From NCBI RefSeq assembly GCF_000526235.1, contig NZ_JAFR01000013.1:1-64000 (forward strand): a DNA stretch of 64,000 nt, given 5' to 3'. The position numbers were made by a program, and so were the translations under genes. Below, one piece after another: positions 26,408-35,196 of the stretch. A model generated the notes under the pieces. That model was not told the DNA's origin, searched no databases, and worked only from the letters and a program-made list of their open reading frames with translations. How positions within the stretch are numbered: the stretch's first letter is position 1; each line of letters starts with the position of its first letter. This DNA comes from Acholeplasma granularum ATCC 19168 (lineage in GTDB: Bacteria > Bacillota_I > Bacilli_A > Acholeplasmatales > Acholeplasmataceae).

Positions 26408-27299
26408 TTTAATGTCTATGGTTTCAAGAAATATAAAAACATATTTAAGGGATAAAACAGCTGTATTCTTTTCGTTTTTATCAGTAATCATCTTATTAGG
26501 GTTATATATGTTATTTTTAGCAAATAACTTAAAACCTACAGGGATGGATCAAATACTAACGGATAACCAAATAACTTTTATGGTATATTCACAATTAATA
26601 CCAGGGCTACTTATTATTAATAGTGTTTCAATTCCTTTAGGTAATCTAGGAACAATGATTAATGATTTTGAATATCGTCAAATTGATGGATTTTTAGTAA
26701 CACCTATTAAAAGATATAAAGTTATTTTATCTTATTATTTATCTTCATTTATTATTACAGTCTTTATATCATTATTAATGTTATCGGTTGCATTTTTATT
26801 AATGGGCGTAGCAACAGGTATTTACGTTGAACTTCCAATTTACTTTAAAAGTTTTTTATTAATTGTATTTTATTCATTTATATCAACAGCAATCATGGTT
26901 TTTATTACAACCTTTATAAGATCAGTTAATGCTTTTGGTGCTGTTGCAGGTGTTTTTGGAACTGTGGTTGGTTTTGGTTCTGGTATTTATATGCCCCTTT
27001 TCATTCTTCCTGATTTTATGACTAAGTTTGCAAGTATGCTTCCATTTACACATATGAATATCTTATTAAAACAAACCGTCTTACCACAAGCCTTTAAATT
27101 AATTGATCCTGCAAAGTTTAGTTCTATTGAAAACTATAATGAAACAATGGTTTCATTAAAGGAAGCATACGGCTTTAATTCTATAGGTGTGTTAGGTTTA
27201 GATATACCTATGTTTATCATAATGATTTTGTGTGGAGTCTTATCTTTAATATTATTGGCACTTTCAACACATCTAATGAATAAAAGGATTAAAAATTAA
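26400..27299 (+). CDS. ABC-2-type exporter, permease subunit
   Basis: A 299-aa membrane protein with six hydrophobic segments. Arrangement is that of ABC-2 permeases: a first helix at about 20-40, a large external loop, then a block of four helices ending in a C-terminal helix. The start is placed at ATG 26400, overlapping the ATPase gene by 8 nt. An earlier ATG in the same frame (26367) lies deep inside the ATPase gene and would add 11 non-hydrophobic residues. It forms a heteromeric exporter with the ATPase. Confidence 0.9.
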   Translation: MYSLMSMVSRNIKTYLRDKTAVFFSFLSVIILLGLYMLFLANNLKPTGMDQILTDNQITFMVYSQLIPGLLIINSVSIPLGNLGTMINDFEYRQIDGFLVTPIKRYKVILSYYLSSFIITVFISLLMLSVAFLLMGVATGIYVELPIYFKSFLLIVFYSFISTAIMVFITTFIRSVNAFGAVAGVFGTVVGFGSGIYMPLFILPDFMTKFASMLPFTHMNILLKQTVLPQAFKLIDPAKFSSIENYNETMVSLKEAYGFNSIGVLGLDIPMFIIMILCGVLSLILLALSTHLMNKRIKN

Positions 27300-27300
27300 C

Positions 27301-27365
27301 TTTACAAAATATTTACTTGCCTATTACAAATTATGGTTATTATAAAAAAAATTAAAGCATATAAT
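27301..27365 (+). promoter_or_regulatory. Pho-box array and -10 of the pst operon
   Basis: TTTACA (27301), TTTACT (27312), ATTACA (27323) and a weaker TGGTTA (27334) recur with exact 11-bp spacing. This is the pattern of PhoP/PhoB boxes (TT(A/T/C)ACA-N5 repeats). A TATAAT follows at 27360-27365 and no good -35 is present, as expected for an activator-dependent promoter. The regulator pair is encoded at the end of the same operon. Confidence 0.82.
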
Positions 27366-27400
27366 GTATGTATAAAATTTTCAAACCATAAGGAGAAAAT

Positions 27401-28345
27401 ATGAAAAAAATATTATCAGTTTTAACAGTATTTATACTAGCAGCTTTATTAGTAGCATGTGGACCATCAGATAATACATTTAATAGTGATGCAAACATTA
27501 AAGTTTACACACGTGATACCACATCAGGTACAAGAGATGCATTCTTTACAGGTATTAATTTTAAAGATGCAGTGTCATCTAATGAAAAATTAGTTACAGG
27601 ATTTGTTGAAGTTGATGGTAATGGTACCATGAGATCAGGTGTTGCAGGTGATGAATTTGGTATTGGTTATGTATCATTAAACTCACTAAATGATACAGTT
27701 AAACCACTTAAGTTTAATAACATCGTTGCAACAGAGGCAAATGTAAATAATAATACGTATGAATTGAAACGTCCATTTATGTTTGTTACTAGATATGCTT
27801 TATCTGAAACTGATCCGGTAGATGATACAGAAGCATTAGTTAGAGCATTCGTAGCATTTTCATCAACTCAAGAAGGTAAAGCCGCGATTCAAGGTAAAGG
27901 CGGAATTCTTGAAGTATTAGCATCAGATAAAAGTTGGGATGAGATTAAAGCAAATCATCCGGTAACTGCTAAAAATAATTCAAGCATCACAATTCGTTTT
28001 GGTGGATCTACATCAGTTGAAAGTGTTGCTAAAGCATTAACAGCAGCATTTACACCACTAGCAGGAAACTTTGTTGCTGTGCATGAACACACAGGTTCAG
28101 GTGATGCTGTTAAACGTACTTGGGGATCTGAAAAAGATGCAGCAAATAGTTTACATGTAGGATTTGCATCTAGAGATTTCAACCAAGGTGAAAAAGACTT
28201 ATTTGGTAATGCAAGTAATGGCAGATTAAACTGGGATGCGGTTGTACCAGTTGTACATCCATCAAACCCTATCGAAAATATTACAGCAGAATTATTAACA
28301 AGTATCTATAATGGTACATTTAAAAAATGGTCTGAGGTAAAATAA
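27401..28345 (+). CDS. pstS: Phosphate-binding lipoprotein PstS with swapped halves
   Basis: A 314-aa lipoprotein with lipobox LVAC (C20). It is the phosphate receptor of the Pst system by context and motifs. The order of the motifs is unusual. Canonical PstS begins with a GSTSV/TGSG half and continues with the SGTRDAF/GIGYVSL half. Here SGTRDAF (42-48), GIGYVSL (87-93) and the FVAF...EGK helix come first (about 33-190). The GSTSV (202-206), TGSG (231-234), ASRDF and NPI...IYNGTFKKW segment comes second (195-314). This is a circular permutation at the canonical N/C-termini. AAGGAG precedes the ATG. Confidence 0.9.
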   Translation: MKKILSVLTVFILAALLVACGPSDNTFNSDANIKVYTRDTTSGTRDAFFTGINFKDAVSSNEKLVTGFVEVDGNGTMRSGVAGDEFGIGYVSLNSLNDTVKPLKFNNIVATEANVNNNTYELKRPFMFVTRYALSETDPVDDTEALVRAFVAFSSTQEGKAAIQGKGGILEVLASDKSWDEIKANHPVTAKNNSSITIRFGGSTSVESVAKALTAAFTPLAGNFVAVHEHTGSGDAVKRTWGSEKDAANSLHVGFASRDFNQGEKDLFGNASNGRLNWDAVVPVVHPSNPIENITAELLTSIYNGTFKKWSEVK

Positions 28346-28385
28346 TCAGATAAATAAATCTTTCAATTAAAGCAAGAGGTATTGT

Positions 28386-29366
28386 ATGCAAATCAATCGA
28401 AAAAAGAATATAGTGAGTCGAAAGAAAGTAACGGAATATATTGTAAAATTTCTCTTACTGCTTGCGACACTTATATCAGCATCAGCCATCATTTTAATTG
28501 TATATCAACTAGCGGACCGTGGCATACGGCCGCTTTTTAGCGCTTATACAATTGAAAGTTATGATGGTAGTTTATATGAAAATGTTAGATTAAATATTAG
28601 GTACTTTTTTACAGGTACAGAATATATTGGTTATATTAAAGATTTTGGTAATGGCAAAATGGAAGCAGCTTATGGTATTGGCTACTTAATTATTAACACG
28701 ATCTTTAATGTGACACTAAGTTTATTACTTGCTGCACCAATCAGTATTTTAACTGCAGTATTTATTGTAAAACTTTCTCCTTCTAAAATCGGACAAACTC
28801 TACAAATAGTAGTAGAAATGTTGGCAGCTGTACCATCTGTTGTTATTGGTATGTTTGGTCAAGGATTAATCTCACAAGCAATTAAAGTTGTAACACCAAT
28901 TACTGGTAACTTCTCACTACTTAATACGATTATTGTATTAACAATTATGATTGTTCCAACAATTACAACAATGGCTATTACAGCACTAAGAGCGATTCCA
29001 AGAAATATTGAAGAAGGTTCGCTTGCACTTGGTGCAACACCGACACAGACGATATTTAAGGTTGTTTTACCTGCTGCAAAAAGTGGGATTTTTGCAGGGA
29101 TAATTCTTGCTATTGGTCGTGCACTTGGTGAAGCATCAGCTGTATCACTTGTTGCAGGTGGATCTGGTTCTGGTCCAAACTTTGATCTGTTTGGTAGAAC
29201 TAATACACTATCTTCAAGAATACTATTAGGATTTAAAGAAGTATCTGAAGGTGCGATGGATTTTGAAATTCGTTTTACTATGGGACTTGTATTAATTGCA
29301 ATCATATTATTCTTTAACATCGTTTTAAATATGATAAAGAAGAAGGTGGCAAACTATGAACTCTAG
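28386..29366 (+). CDS. pstC: Phosphate ABC transporter permease PstC
   Basis: A 326-aa inner-membrane permease with six helices. The cytoplasmic EAA loop is ALRAIPRNIEEGSLALGATPTQTIFKVVLP, preceded by VPSVVIGMFG. About 55 residues of non-hydrophobic sequence (45-100) separate helix 1 from helix 2 and would face outside. It pairs with PstA to form the phosphate pore. It overlaps pstA by 11 nt. An AAGAGGT site precedes the ATG. Confidence 0.93.
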   Translation: MQINRKKNIVSRKKVTEYIVKFLLLLATLISASAIILIVYQLADRGIRPLFSAYTIESYDGSLYENVRLNIRYFFTGTEYIGYIKDFGNGKMEAAYGIGYLIINTIFNVTLSLLLAAPISILTAVFIVKLSPSKIGQTLQIVVEMLAAVPSVVIGMFGQGLISQAIKVVTPITGNFSLLNTIIVLTIMIVPTITTMAITALRAIPRNIEEGSLALGATPTQTIFKVVLPAAKSGIFAGIILAIGRALGEASAVSLVAGGSGSGPNFDLFGRTNTLSSRILLGFKEVSEGAMDFEIRFTMGLVLIAIILFFNIVLNMIKKKVANYEL

Positions 29367-30609
29367 TCAAAAAATAAAGGATTATGCTATCCGTATCATT
29401 ACATATGTCACATCATTTATATCTGTATTTGTTTTAGGAGCGATTCTAATCTTTGTTTTAGTTCAAGGGGCACCACTTCTTAATTTAGATATTATAATGG
29501 GAGATAACTATAATACTTATAAGCCTGGTATGAAACTAGAATATGTTCCTATAGAAAGTAGTTTTACATATGATACTAAACAGGGTGAGTATTTTAGCAC
29601 TAGATATGGTGTAGCAGTAAAAGATGATAAAACATTAGAAGGTAATCCGATTATTCGATTTACATATGTTGATCCTAATTCTCCTATGAGAAGAGGTCAT
29701 ACAATAGGTGATAGTACAGAAAAAATAGTTAGTATTGAAGTAGGCGATGTTGTTATGTCTGGAATACTTTTTTGGGGAGATAATTATTTAGACATTAATG
29801 GTGATATTAACCCTAATGCAGCATCGATTCCTTACCAAGTAACAGAAGGTGCCGAAAGTTTTGTTGAAAAACTAGATAGAACGCTTTATGTTGCAAGTAT
29901 TGCACCTGTAATATTAGGTGGTGGAATTAGAGGTTCTATTGTTACAACACTTTACTTAATTTTATTAACGTTATTAATCGCATTACCTGTTGGTGTTGCA
30001 ACAGCACTCTATATTCATGAACTTGCACCTCAAAATAAATTTACAGACCTTTTAAGATCATTAATTGATATGTTAACAGGTGTACCAAGTATTATTTACG
30101 GATTAATGGGAGCAGCTTTCTTTATTCCACTTGCTCAAAGGATGTTTAGTGGACAAATCATTAGTGGTAGTTTAATTTCTGGAGCGATGACTTTATCAGT
30201 AATTGTATTACCGGTTATTATTCGTTCAACAGAATCAGCACTAGATGTTGTACCTAAAGATTATAAGTTAGCTTCATTAGCACTTGGTGCGAATGAAACT
30301 CAAACAATCTTTAAAGTGATGTTACCAAATGCACTACCTGGTATATTATCAGCATCACTGCTAGCTATTGGCCGTATTATGGGTGAATCAGCAGCGCTTA
30401 TATTTGCAATAGGTACAGTAATTATGGATGATATTTCAATATTTGGACAAGGTACATCACTAGCTGTGCATATTTGGTCAACAATGTCGAGTGAAAATCC
30501 TAACTTTGCACTTGCATCAACAATTTCAATTGTTTTACTAGCAGTAGTTTTAACACTTAATTTACTAATCAAATTTATTACACATAAATTTGTAAAAAGA
30601 TATAGATAA
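29356..30609 (+). CDS. pstA: Phosphate ABC transporter permease PstA with large external insert
   Basis: A 417-aa permease, longer than the usual roughly 280-300 aa. Helix 1 lies at about 12-36. Then about 155 hydrophilic residues, predicted extracytoplasmic, precede the conserved core that starts [14 protein letters not shown]. The core has [10 protein letters not shown] and the EAA loop [26 protein letters not shown]. The insert has no family that I recognise and could contact the permuted PstS (inference). It overlaps pstC by 11 nt and is followed by pstB after 11 nt. Confidence 0.92.
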   Translation: MNSSQKIKDYAIRIITYVTSFISVFVLGAILIFVLVQGAPLLNLDIIMGDNYNTYKPGMKLEYVPIESSFTYDTKQGEYFSTRYGVAVKDDKTLEGNPIIRFTYVDPNSPMRRGHTIGDSTEKIVSIEVGDVVMSGILFWGDNYLDINGDINPNAASIPYQVTEGAESFVEKLDRTLYVASIAPVILGGGIRGSIVTTLYLILLTLLIALPVGVATALYIHELAPQNKFTDLLRSLIDMLTGVPSIIYGLMGAAFFIPLAQRMFSGQIISGSLISGAMTLSVIVLPVIIRSTESALDVVPKDYKLASLALGANETQTIFKVMLPNALPGILSASLLAIGRIMGESAALIFAIGTVIMDDISIFGQGTSLAVHIWSTMSSENPNFALASTISIVLLAVVLTLNLLIKFITHKFVKRYR

Positions 30610-30620
30610 GGAGCAAATAT

Positions 30621-31376
30621 ATGTCTGTAGCATTCTCAGTTAAAAATTTAAATTTCTATTATAATGATAGACATGCATTAAAAGATGTAACCATGGATAT
30701 AAATCGTGCAGAAATTACAGCATTCATCGGACCTTCAGGATGTGGTAAATCTACATTTTTACGTACATTAAATCGTATGAACGATTTAATATTGGGTACA
30801 CGCGTGGATGGTAATATAGAATTTGATGGTCTAAATATCTATGATAAAAAATTTGATGTCATTGATTTAAGAAGTAAAGTAGGAATGGTATTTCAAAAAC
30901 CAAATCCATTTCCTATGAGTATTTATGATAACATTGCATATGGACCACGTGCACATGGTATTAAAGATAAAAAGACACTAGACTTTATAGTTGAAGACTC
31001 ACTAAAAAAGGCAGCACTTTGGGATGAGGTATCAGATAATCTAAAAAAGAGTGCACTAGCATTATCCGGTGGACAACAACAAAGATTATGTATTGCTAGA
31101 ACACTTGCTTTAAAACCGGAAGTTATTTTAATGGATGAACCAACATCAGCACTTGACCCGATTGCAACTCTAAAAATTGAAGAATTGGTTTTAGAACTTA
31201 AAAAAGAGTATACTATTATTATAGTTACTCATAATATGCAACAAGCAGCAAGAATCTCAGATAAAACTGCATTCTTTTATTTGGGCGAATTAATTGAGTT
31301 TGGAAATACTGAAAAACTATTTACGAATCCTTTAAAAAAGCAAACAGAGGATTATATAACCGGAAAATTTGGTTAA
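30621..31376 (+). CDS. pstB: Phosphate ABC transporter ATPase PstB
   Basis: A 251-aa ABC ATPase. It has Walker [10 protein letters not shown], the PstB-typical [16 protein letters not shown], signature [13 protein letters not shown], Walker [13 protein letters not shown] and the switch His in [10 protein letters not shown]. It energises phosphate uptake through PstCA. AAGGAG precedes the ATG, and phoU follows after 20 nt. Confidence 0.97.
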   Translation: MSVAFSVKNLNFYYNDRHALKDVTMDINRAEITAFIGPSGCGKSTFLRTLNRMNDLILGTRVDGNIEFDGLNIYDKKFDVIDLRSKVGMVFQKPNPFPMSIYDNIAYGPRAHGIKDKKTLDFIVEDSLKKAALWDEVSDNLKKSALALSGGQQQRLCIARTLALKPEVILMDEPTSALDPIATLKIEELVLELKKEYTIIIVTHNMQQAARISDKTAFFYLGELIEFGNTEKLFTNPLKKQTEDYITGKFG

Positions 31377-31396
31377 GATGAAAGGGAAGGTATAAT

Positions 31397-32062
31397 ATGT
31401 CTGCATTACGTGCATCACTATTAAAAGCAATTGAAGAATTAAAATCTGAAGTTGTTACAATGGCAGATCTTGTCTTAAACAACATCAATGAAGCATTCTT
31501 AGCATTTAAAACAAATAACCTCATAAAAGCTGAAGCCTTAATGAAAGCTGATGATGTGGTTGACCAATATGAAGAAGATATATCAAAATCTGCACTCCGT
31601 GTCATGTGGAAAGAGCAACCCTATGCCCAAGACTTAAGAGTTGTAACAGGGATATTAAAACTTGTAACAGACTTAGAGCGTATTGGAGATCATGCTGCCG
31701 ATATTGCTGAACAAACAATCCATATTGGAGATTTAAAAAACCAAAGATTATTACCAATTACAACCATGATGAGTGAAGCTGCTTATCAAATGGTTCTAAA
31801 CGCTATTAATGCGTTTGTGAAACAAAATTTAGAACTTGCTAAAAAAGTTATTTCTGATGATGATGTTGTTGACCAATTATTTAATGATGTTATGAAATCA
31901 GTAACAGATCAAATTAAAAATGAAACCATTGATTCACAATACGCCGTATCAGTTATTATGGTTGCTAAATACATGGAACGTGTTGCGGACCATGCAGTAA
32001 ACTTAGCTGAATGGACAATATTTATGATTACTGGGGAACATAAATCTACCCCATTATTCTAA
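31397..32062 (+). CDS. phoU: Phosphate-signalling protein PhoU
   Basis: A 221-aa helical protein with two PhoU repeats. Each contains the E/DxxxD metal-binding pattern: DLERIGDHAADIAE in the first, KYMERVADHAVNLAEW in the second. PhoU links the Pst transporter to the PhoR kinase and keeps the Pho response off when phosphate is plentiful. It lies between pstB and the response-regulator gene in one operon. Confidence 0.95.
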   Translation: MSALRASLLKAIEELKSEVVTMADLVLNNINEAFLAFKTNNLIKAEALMKADDVVDQYEEDISKSALRVMWKEQPYAQDLRVVTGILKLVTDLERIGDHAADIAEQTIHIGDLKNQRLLPITTMMSEAAYQMVLNAINAFVKQNLELAKKVISDDDVVDQLFNDVMKSVTDQIKNETIDSQYAVSVIMVAKYMERVADHAVNLAEWTIFMITGEHKSTPLF

Positions 32063-32074
32063 AAGGAGTATTAA

Positions 32075-32725
32075 ATGTTAATATATTTTTTAGAAGATGA
32101 CATGCAAATTTCATATATCATTGAAAAAACAATTACAAACGCTGGTTATCAACAAAAAGGCTTTTTAAATGCTAAAGATTTTCTTGAAGCATTAAGAAAA
32201 AAAACACCAGATCTTGTTTTATTAGATGTGATGTTACCTGATATGTCGGGTTTAGATGTTATAAAGAGTGTAAGAGAGTTTTATAAAGATTTACCAATTA
32301 TTATGCTTAGTGCATTAGGTAGCGAAATGGATAAGGTTAAAGCACTAGACTTAGGTGCAGATGATTATATGACTAAACCATTTGGTATTTTAGAATTAAC
32401 ATCTAGAATCAATGCACAGTTAAGACGTTATAATTCTAAAATAGAACTAGTAAAAGGTAATTTAGTCATTAATAAAGAAACATATAAATGTTTTATTAAT
32501 GAAAAAGAAGTAAGCCTTACAACCAAAGAATTTGAAATACTTTATCTTTTAATGAAAAACGATGAAAAAGTTGTAACAAAAGAAACACTATTTAATGAAG
32601 TATGGCAAATGGACGTTTCTATAGAAACTAGAACATTAGACATGCACATTAAATCATTAAGAGAAAAAATAAAAGATGCAAACTTTGAAATTAAAACAGT
32701 TCGTGGTGTAGGCTATAGTCTATAA
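32075..32725 (+). CDS. phoP: OmpR/PhoB-family response regulator (PhoP)
   Basis: A 216-aa response regulator. The receiver domain (1-115) has acidic residues EDD near the N-terminus, the phospho-acceptor Asp in LLDVMLPD and the Lys in TKPFG. The winged-helix effector (about 125-216) ends with TRTLDMHIKSLREKI...IKTVRGVGYSL. It is followed by a PhoR-type kinase after 14 nt and preceded by phoU. It most likely binds the 11-bp-spaced repeats at 27301-27339. It could equally be named phoB. Confidence 0.92.
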   Translation: MLIYFLEDDMQISYIIEKTITNAGYQQKGFLNAKDFLEALRKKTPDLVLLDVMLPDMSGLDVIKSVREFYKDLPIIMLSALGSEMDKVKALDLGADDYMTKPFGILELTSRINAQLRRYNSKIELVKGNLVINKETYKCFINEKEVSLTTKEFEILYLLMKNDEKVVTKETLFNEVWQMDVSIETRTLDMHIKSLREKIKDANFEIKTVRGVGYSL

Positions 32726-32739
32726 AGTCAAAGAGGGTA

Positions 32740-33990
32740 ATGATGAACTTAAATCAAAAGATATTTATAAGGTTAGGCACATATGTAGGAGTTATCTTAA
32801 CATTATTTTTTATTGTGTACCAAATCAAATATCCCAACATTGAAAACTTATATATCTACCTTATCTTTTTAGCCATTGGTGCAGGTTTAGTTTTAGCTTT
32901 ATTCTTAGAATATAAAGAGTATTTTTCAAGATATGATATTAATCAAAAAGTCGTTGATAGCGACTTTTTGGTTAAAGAGCTTGATAGAGTGAATCAAGAA
33001 CTAAAAGATAAAGATAATCAATTACTCATGATGTCTAGTTTTGCAGGTCAAGGTATTATTCTTATAAATAACCATAAAGAAATTATGTATGCCAATGAAC
33101 TTGCTAGAAAAAGATTATCTTTATTAGATACACAAAGTAAGTCCTATATTAACCAAATTAGACACACGAAAATAAAAGATCAAATTAATCGTACATTTAT
33201 GGATGTAGTACCTTATAAAGATACACATATGATTCAAAATAAAAACCTAGAAATAAAAACGATACCTACAGAACAAAGTAAAGATCAATTTATATTAGTT
33301 ATCATTGATGATTTAACAGAAAAACTACAACTTCAAACAATAAAGAAAGATTTCTTTAGTTATGCAGGGCATGAATTAAAAACACCCATTACGATCTTAA
33401 GAGGTTATGCTGAACTTATTCATCAAGAAATTATTACAGGAAAAGAAGCCACAGAAATATCTGCTAAAATGATTGATTTAGCAGATTATATGAAAGGCTT
33501 TGTTGATGATATGTTAATGTTAAGCCGTTTAGAAACATTTACTGATGGACCACTAGAAACATTAAAATTAAAAGATATAATATTAAATACGATTGAATAC
33601 TTTAATAATGCTATAAAAGAAAAACAAATAAAACTAGAACTTGATTTAGATGATATTTTATTTGAAGCAGATCCTATGGATATGCAAAAACTATTTAAAA
33701 ACATGTTAGAAAATGCAATTAAATACAATAAAGAAAATGGTTTAATCAATATATCTATTAAAAAAGTATTAAACCAAATTGTTTTTACAATATCAGATAC
33801 AGGTTTAGGTATACCATTTAGTGAACAAGACCGTATCTTTGAAAGATTTTATAGAGTAAATGATAAACGTAAAACACCAGGTACTGGACTAGGTCTTGCA
33901 ATCGTAAAACATATTGTTAATAAGTATCATGGACATATTAGCGTTGAATCTGTTGAAAATGAGTATACTAAATTTATAATTGTTATATAA
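32740..33990 (+). CDS. phoR: PhoR-type sensor histidine kinase
   Basis: A 416-aa kinase. Two N-terminal membrane helices (about 10-26 and 33-54) have almost no external loop, so phosphate is probably sensed through Pst-PhoU rather than by an outside domain. A PAS-like segment spans about 90-195. The H-box is SYAGHELKTPI (His about 212), followed by N-box NMLENAIKYN, DTGLGIP and a G2 box GTGLGLAIVKH. It phosphorylates the adjacent response regulator. Confidence 0.92.
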   Translation: MMNLNQKIFIRLGTYVGVILTLFFIVYQIKYPNIENLYIYLIFLAIGAGLVLALFLEYKEYFSRYDINQKVVDSDFLVKELDRVNQELKDKDNQLLMMSSFAGQGIILINNHKEIMYANELARKRLSLLDTQSKSYINQIRHTKIKDQINRTFMDVVPYKDTHMIQNKNLEIKTIPTEQSKDQFILVIIDDLTEKLQLQTIKKDFFSYAGHELKTPITILRGYAELIHQEIITGKEATEISAKMIDLADYMKGFVDDMLMLSRLETFTDGPLETLKLKDIILNTIEYFNNAIKEKQIKLELDLDDILFEADPMDMQKLFKNMLENAIKYNKENGLINISIKKVLNQIVFTISDTGLGIPFSEQDRIFERFYRVNDKRKTPGTGLGLAIVKHIVNKYHGHISVESVENEYTKFIIVI

Positions 33991-34014
33991 TTAAAATAAA
34001 AGGGGTAAAAACAA

Positions 34015-34614
34015 ATGCTTTTTAAAGATATAAAATTAGAAGCAAAAAATGCTTTAGTAGGCAATCGCCTAATGTTTTTATTGGCGATTTTAGTCGCAGG
34101 GGTCATTAGTTCAGTTATACCAGGTCTACAAATTCTTATAGGACCAGTAGTTATGGCAGGGTTATTCTTCATAGGTAAGAAGTTACTTAGTGATAAAAAA
34201 GTAGATTTTGAATTAATGTTTACTTTCTTTAAAGATTTAAATCATGCAATCAAATTAGTTGCTGTGCAACTATTAGTAATGCTAATTGTATTAGGTGGAT
34301 TTTTATTATTAATTATTCCAGGCTATATTTTCCTATTTAGATATTCTCAAGCACTATTTATTATGAGTGAAAATAAAGATATGGATATTATGGATGCGTT
34401 AAAAGAAAGTCGTCGTATGATGAAAGGTTATAAATGGAATTACTTTTTCTTTAGTCTTTCATTTATTGGACATATCTTACTAGGAATCATTACATTTGGT
34501 ATATATTTATTATATGCTTTACCATACATCAACTTATCTATGTATAATTACTACCTACATTTAAAAGTAGAACACGGTATTAAAGATCAAAAACCAAATT
34601 TATTAGAAGAATAA
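34015..34614 (+). CDS. DUF975-like membrane protein
   Basis: A 199-aa membrane protein with about five hydrophobic segments. The pattern fits DUF975 family membrane proteins: DIKLEAKNAL at the N-terminus, ALKESRRMMKGYKWNYFFFSLSFIGH in the centre and LPYINLSMYNYYLHL at the end. Function is unknown. It follows phoR by 24 nt with an AAAGGGG site and precedes the operon terminator, so it is probably the last gene of the Pho unit. Confidence 0.75.
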   Translation: MLFKDIKLEAKNALVGNRLMFLLAILVAGVISSVIPGLQILIGPVVMAGLFFIGKKLLSDKKVDFELMFTFFKDLNHAIKLVAVQLLVMLIVLGGFLLLIIPGYIFLFRYSQALFIMSENKDMDIMDALKESRRMMKGYKWNYFFFSLSFIGHILLGIITFGIYLLYALPYINLSMYNYYLHLKVEHGIKDQKPNLLEE

Positions 34615-34632
34615 ATATAAACAATATATCTT

Positions 34633-34668
34633 AGGATAGAACTTAAAATCAAGTTCTATCCTTTTTTT
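34633..34668 (+). terminator. Terminator of the pst-pho operon
   Basis: The perfect 12-bp stem AGGATAGAACTT/AAGTTCTATCCT has a 6-nt loop and is followed by seven T residues. Confidence 0.92.
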
Positions 34669-35196
34669 GTTTAGTAGGGTTGTTAGTCTTATAAATTATA
34701 ATTATTACCTATAAAAATAATATTACAAATAAATTGAATCAAATAAAAATATATGACTTATTTTGTTAATTATAAAAATAAGACTCTTAATTATAGAACA
34801 TATATAAATAATATAGGATTAATTTTAAAATATGAATGAAAACAAAAGGAAGTAATATTTATAAATAAATTATAAATAAAATGTGTAAATGGCTTTAAAA
34901 TCAAGTGAACTAATTATCAATAAATTTATAAAATTATAATGTAAGAAAAATTGATTTTCATACATTTACACATACACATTTAAACTCAAAAATCAACATG
35001 AAATTTCTATGAAAAATCGTGTAAGCATTTACACATTTCTTAGAGTTGCAAATCGCTTGAGCTTTATATAAAATGTTAATACTCAATCATCAGACTATAT
35101 GCCTTTAAAGTTATTTTAGATTTTTTTCTTAATGGCGTACTATGCTTTGATGGTGATTAGTGATTCTAAACAATATGTGAAAGAGGGATAATTACC
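34669..35196 (+). promoter_or_regulatory. 528-base gap before nrdD with repeated CATTTACACA sites
   Basis: No gene is seen. The 10-mer CATTTACACA occurs at 34963-34972 and 35026-35035, 63 bases apart (six helical turns). Its complement TGTGTAAATG lies at 34882-34891. The 35026 copy is part of the palindrome GTGTAA-N4-TTACAC (35019-35034). A possible promoter TTGCAA (35046) and TATAAA (35067) follows. This looks like a regulator array for the ribonucleotide-reductase genes. It does not match the NrdR consensus well, and the long leader after it remains unexplained. Confidence 0.5.
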
